NCBI GenBank assembly: GCA_009782085.1
Contig: WQUN01000044.1
Span: 1 to 6,900 of the forward strand
Reading direction: 5' to 3'
Origin: Bacillota bacterium
GTDB taxonomy: Bacteria > Bacillota > Clostridia > Lachnospirales > WQUN01
Length of the DNA stretch: 6,900 nt
In this document: piece after piece, positions 6,178-6,900 of the stretch
Numbering within the stretch: the first letter of the stretch is position 1
Layout: the number at the start of each line of letters is the position of its first letter
Notes under the pieces: generated by a model
What the model was told of the DNA's origin: nothing
What the model saw: only the letters and a program-made list of their open reading frames with translations
The model's database searches: none
Program-made: the position numbers and the translations under genes

Positions 6178-6296
6178 AAAGCGGAACCGGCGGGATTAGT
6201 AACCGTGAAATATTAACTTGCGAAAATTCGCAAGTTAATGTTGAACGGTTCCTTGGACAGCCGCCGAAATTGGCCGCGAAGGGGCTGATGGGATGA
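6168..6296 (+). CDS. Small 42-codon ORF created by the junction duplication (hypothetical)
   Basis: Starts at an ATG that overlaps the NuoH-like stop (ATGA) and ends in a TGA that overlaps the NuoI-like ATG in the same way. It begins MSIKSGTGG, like the MSIRRR start of the NuoI-like protein, runs through the palindromic insert as ISNREILTCENSQVNVERF, and ends LGQPPKLAAKGLMG, a copy of the NuoH-like C-terminus. The same ribosome-site sequence (gaagggg) precedes its start and the NuoI start. It has no recognisable domain. I regard it as a by-product of duplication that may still be translated, and may pass ribosomes on to the NuoI-like gene. Evidence that it is a real protein is weak. Confidence 0.35.
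   Translation: MSIKSGTGGISNREILTCENSQVNVERFLGQPPKLAAKGLMG
6183..6252. repeat. Palindromic insert with short terminal inverted repeats (possible MITE-like element)
   Basis: The ends ggaaccg (6183-6189) and cggttcc (6246-6252) are inverted repeats. Inside lies a perfect 13-bp inverted repeat, attaacttgcgaa (6212-6224) and its complement (6227-6239), separated by two bases and AT-rich against GC-rich surroundings. A third pairing, aaccgt (6201-6206) with acggtt (6245-6250), competes with the terminal pairing. The segment lies between the two copies of the direct repeat. It could be a small non-autonomous mobile element, a dimeric protein's binding site or an RNA structure. No T-tract follows, so it is not a standard terminator. 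Confidence 0.65.
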
Positions 6297-6302
6297 GTAT
6301 AA
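6250..6302 (+). repeat. Direct repeat, copy 2 (start of the NuoI-like gene)
   Basis: Diverged copy of 6121-6177, including a second stop/start overlap (GATGAGTATAA). The ATG in this copy is the start of the NuoI-like gene. The first three bases overlap the end of the palindromic insert. Confidence 0.88.
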
Positions 6303-6649
6303 GGCGGCGCGCGGGCAAAATGCTGCCGGAGGCGCTGAAGAACATGTTCGAGAAGCCCGCGACGGAAGGGTACCCGGCGAACCGCGGCGACGTGTTCCCG
6401 AACATGAGGGGCAAGCTGAACTTCGAGGCGGACAAATGCGTCGGCTGTAAACTCTGCTCCCGGGACTGCCCCACCGGCGCACTCACCATTGAAAAAATCG
6501 GCGACAAACAGTTCAAGGCCGTTTTACGGCTGGACAAATGCATATACTGCGGGCAGTGCGCCGACAGTTGCAACAAAAGCGCGCTGAGCTGCACCCATGA
6601 GTTCGAGCTGGCCAGTCTGAGCCAGGAGGATTTGAAGGTGGAGCTATGA
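6293..6649 (+). CDS. NuoI-like ferredoxin subunit with two [4Fe-4S] clusters
   Basis: Polyferredoxin subunit of 118 residues. Two complete CxxCxxCxxxC motifs are visible: Cys49, 52, 55, 59 (CVGCKLCSRDC) and Cys83, 86, 89, 93 (CIYCGQCADSC). They would bind the two clusters that carry electrons to the NuoB-like subunit, most likely from soluble ferredoxin; no formate dehydrogenase or flavin subunit is seen in the window. After the second motif the usual Pro is replaced by Asn94. The N-terminus is basic (MSIRRRAGKM) with an amphipathic stretch before the clusters, as in NuoI-like proteins that lie against the membrane. ATG at 6293 has gaagggg (6278-6284) eight bases upstream and overlaps the stop of the 42-codon ORF. 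The 3' end overlaps the protease gene by ATGA, suggesting translational coupling. Confidence 0.93.
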   Translation: MSIRRRAGKMLPEALKNMFEKPATEGYPANRGDVFPNMRGKLNFEADKCVGCKLCSRDCPTGALTIEKIGDKQFKAVLRLDKCIYCGQCADSCNKSALSCTHEFELASLSQEDLKVEL

Positions 6650-6900
6650 GAGACGAAATCGTGAAACACATGACCGGCGGCGGCGCGGACGTGTTCCCGC
6701 CGCTCGCGGAAGCCTTCGCCGGCTCGCGGACCGTGGCCATACTTGGCTGCGGTTCTTTATTACTGGGCGACGACGCAGCCGGAATGCTGGTCGCGGAGCG
6801 GTTGGCAGCCGGGCAAGGTGCGGCGGACGAGCAAGGCACGGCGGGCGAAGCCGCCGGGAAAAGCGCGGCGGACGAGACGGCCGCGGCTTACTTAACATCG
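6646..6900 (+). CDS. hycI: Hydrogenase maturation protease, HycI/HyaD family, 3' partial
   Basis: The first 85 residues are present and the frame is open to the window end. VAILGCGSLLLGDDAAGMLVAERL (30-53) matches the N-terminal strand, glycine loop and acidic motif of the nickel-dependent endopeptidases that clip the large-subunit tail. Asp42/Asp43 fall at the nickel-sensing acidic position. The usual 'G-N' in the loop is G-S here (Gly36-Ser37). An N-terminal extension of about 27 residues precedes the first strand. Residues 54-81 form an Ala/Gly/Glu/Asp-rich stretch with internal repeats (AADE twice) where the family normally goes soon into the next strand and a 'DGG-x-x-PE' type motif, which is outside the window. 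ATG overlaps the upstream stop. Its natural substrate would be the large subunit encoded at 4026-5240. Confidence 0.85.
   Translation, partial: MRDEIVKHMTGGGADVFPPLAEAFAGSRTVAILGCGSLLLGDDAAGMLVAERLAAGQGAADEQGTAGEAAGKSAADETAAAYLTS
6813..6875 (+). repeat. 18-nt imperfect tandem repeat inside the protease gene
   Basis: Three similar 18-nt units: 6813-6830 (gcaaggtgcggcggacga), 6831-6848 (gcaaggcacggcgggcga) and 6858-6875 (gaaaagcgcggcggacga). A 9-nt spacer lies before the third. All spacings are multiples of three, so the reading frame is kept, giving repeated Gly/Ala-Ala-Asp/Gly-Glu residues. This looks like expansion by slippage within the coding region. Confidence 0.65.

Noticed and set aside
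3..6649. Respiratory complex I (NADH-quinone oxidoreductase) operon
   Set aside because: The NuoD-like protein has both nickel CxxC motifs (RICGIC, DPCFSC), a cleavable-type tail and a HycI-type protease gene nearby; no NuoE/F/G genes are seen in the window.
1..6900. tRNA, rRNA, CRISPR array or riboswitch
   Set aside because: No cloverleaf, rRNA core sequence, regularly spaced repeat-spacer pattern or known aptamer consensus was seen by eye.

Overview
The window holds most of one operon for a membrane-bound, complex I-like (group 4) [NiFe] hydrogenase. All genes lie on the + strand. Both ends are cut: the first gene enters from the left and the last gene runs off the right. The DNA is GC-rich with many ATA isoleucine and AGG/AGA arginine codons, and short intergenic repeats and TTG starts are present. 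This fits an anaerobic, fermentative or syntrophic bacterium. The phylum cannot be fixed from the sequence; Elusimicrobiota or a similar uncultivated lineage is only a guess from style and repeat type.

Layout: an antiporter-like (NuoN/MrpD type) subunit (3-1367, N-terminus missing); a 274-bp gap with a REP-like hairpin repeat fused to the C-terminal remnant of a RAYT-type (IS200-like) transposase; then NuoJ-like (1642), NuoK-like (2147, TTG start), NuoA-like (2460), NuoB-like small subunit (2785, TTG start) and NuoC-like (3279) genes. A 255-bp gap follows, with a second copy of the repeat and two GC-rich hairpins. After it come the NuoD-like catalytic large subunit (4026), the NuoH-like membrane anchor (5242), a duplicated nuoH/nuoI junction with a palindromic insert, a NuoI-like 2x[4Fe-4S] ferredoxin subunit (6293) and a HycI-type maturation protease (6646 to the window end).

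How the genes work together: the large subunit keeps both CxxC nickel-ligand motifs (RICGIC and DPCFSC), so the complex handles H2/H+ and not quinone. The two 4Fe-4S clusters of the NuoI-like protein and the one cluster of the NuoB-like protein would carry electrons, probably from ferredoxin. The NuoH/A/J/K/N-like membrane proteins would couple this to H+ or Na+ movement. The large subunit has a 44-residue tail after DPCFSCTDR that resembles the cleaved tail of HycE, and the operon carries a protease of the type that removes such tails.

The hydrogenase itself belongs to a known class. The less ordinary parts are the accessory DNA: a roughly 55-bp diverged direct duplication of the nuoH-end/nuoI-start that flanks a palindromic insert and leaves a 42-codon ORF linked by ATGA overlaps on both sides; the repeat-transposase remnant inside the operon; and an 18-nt repeat expansion inside the protease gene.
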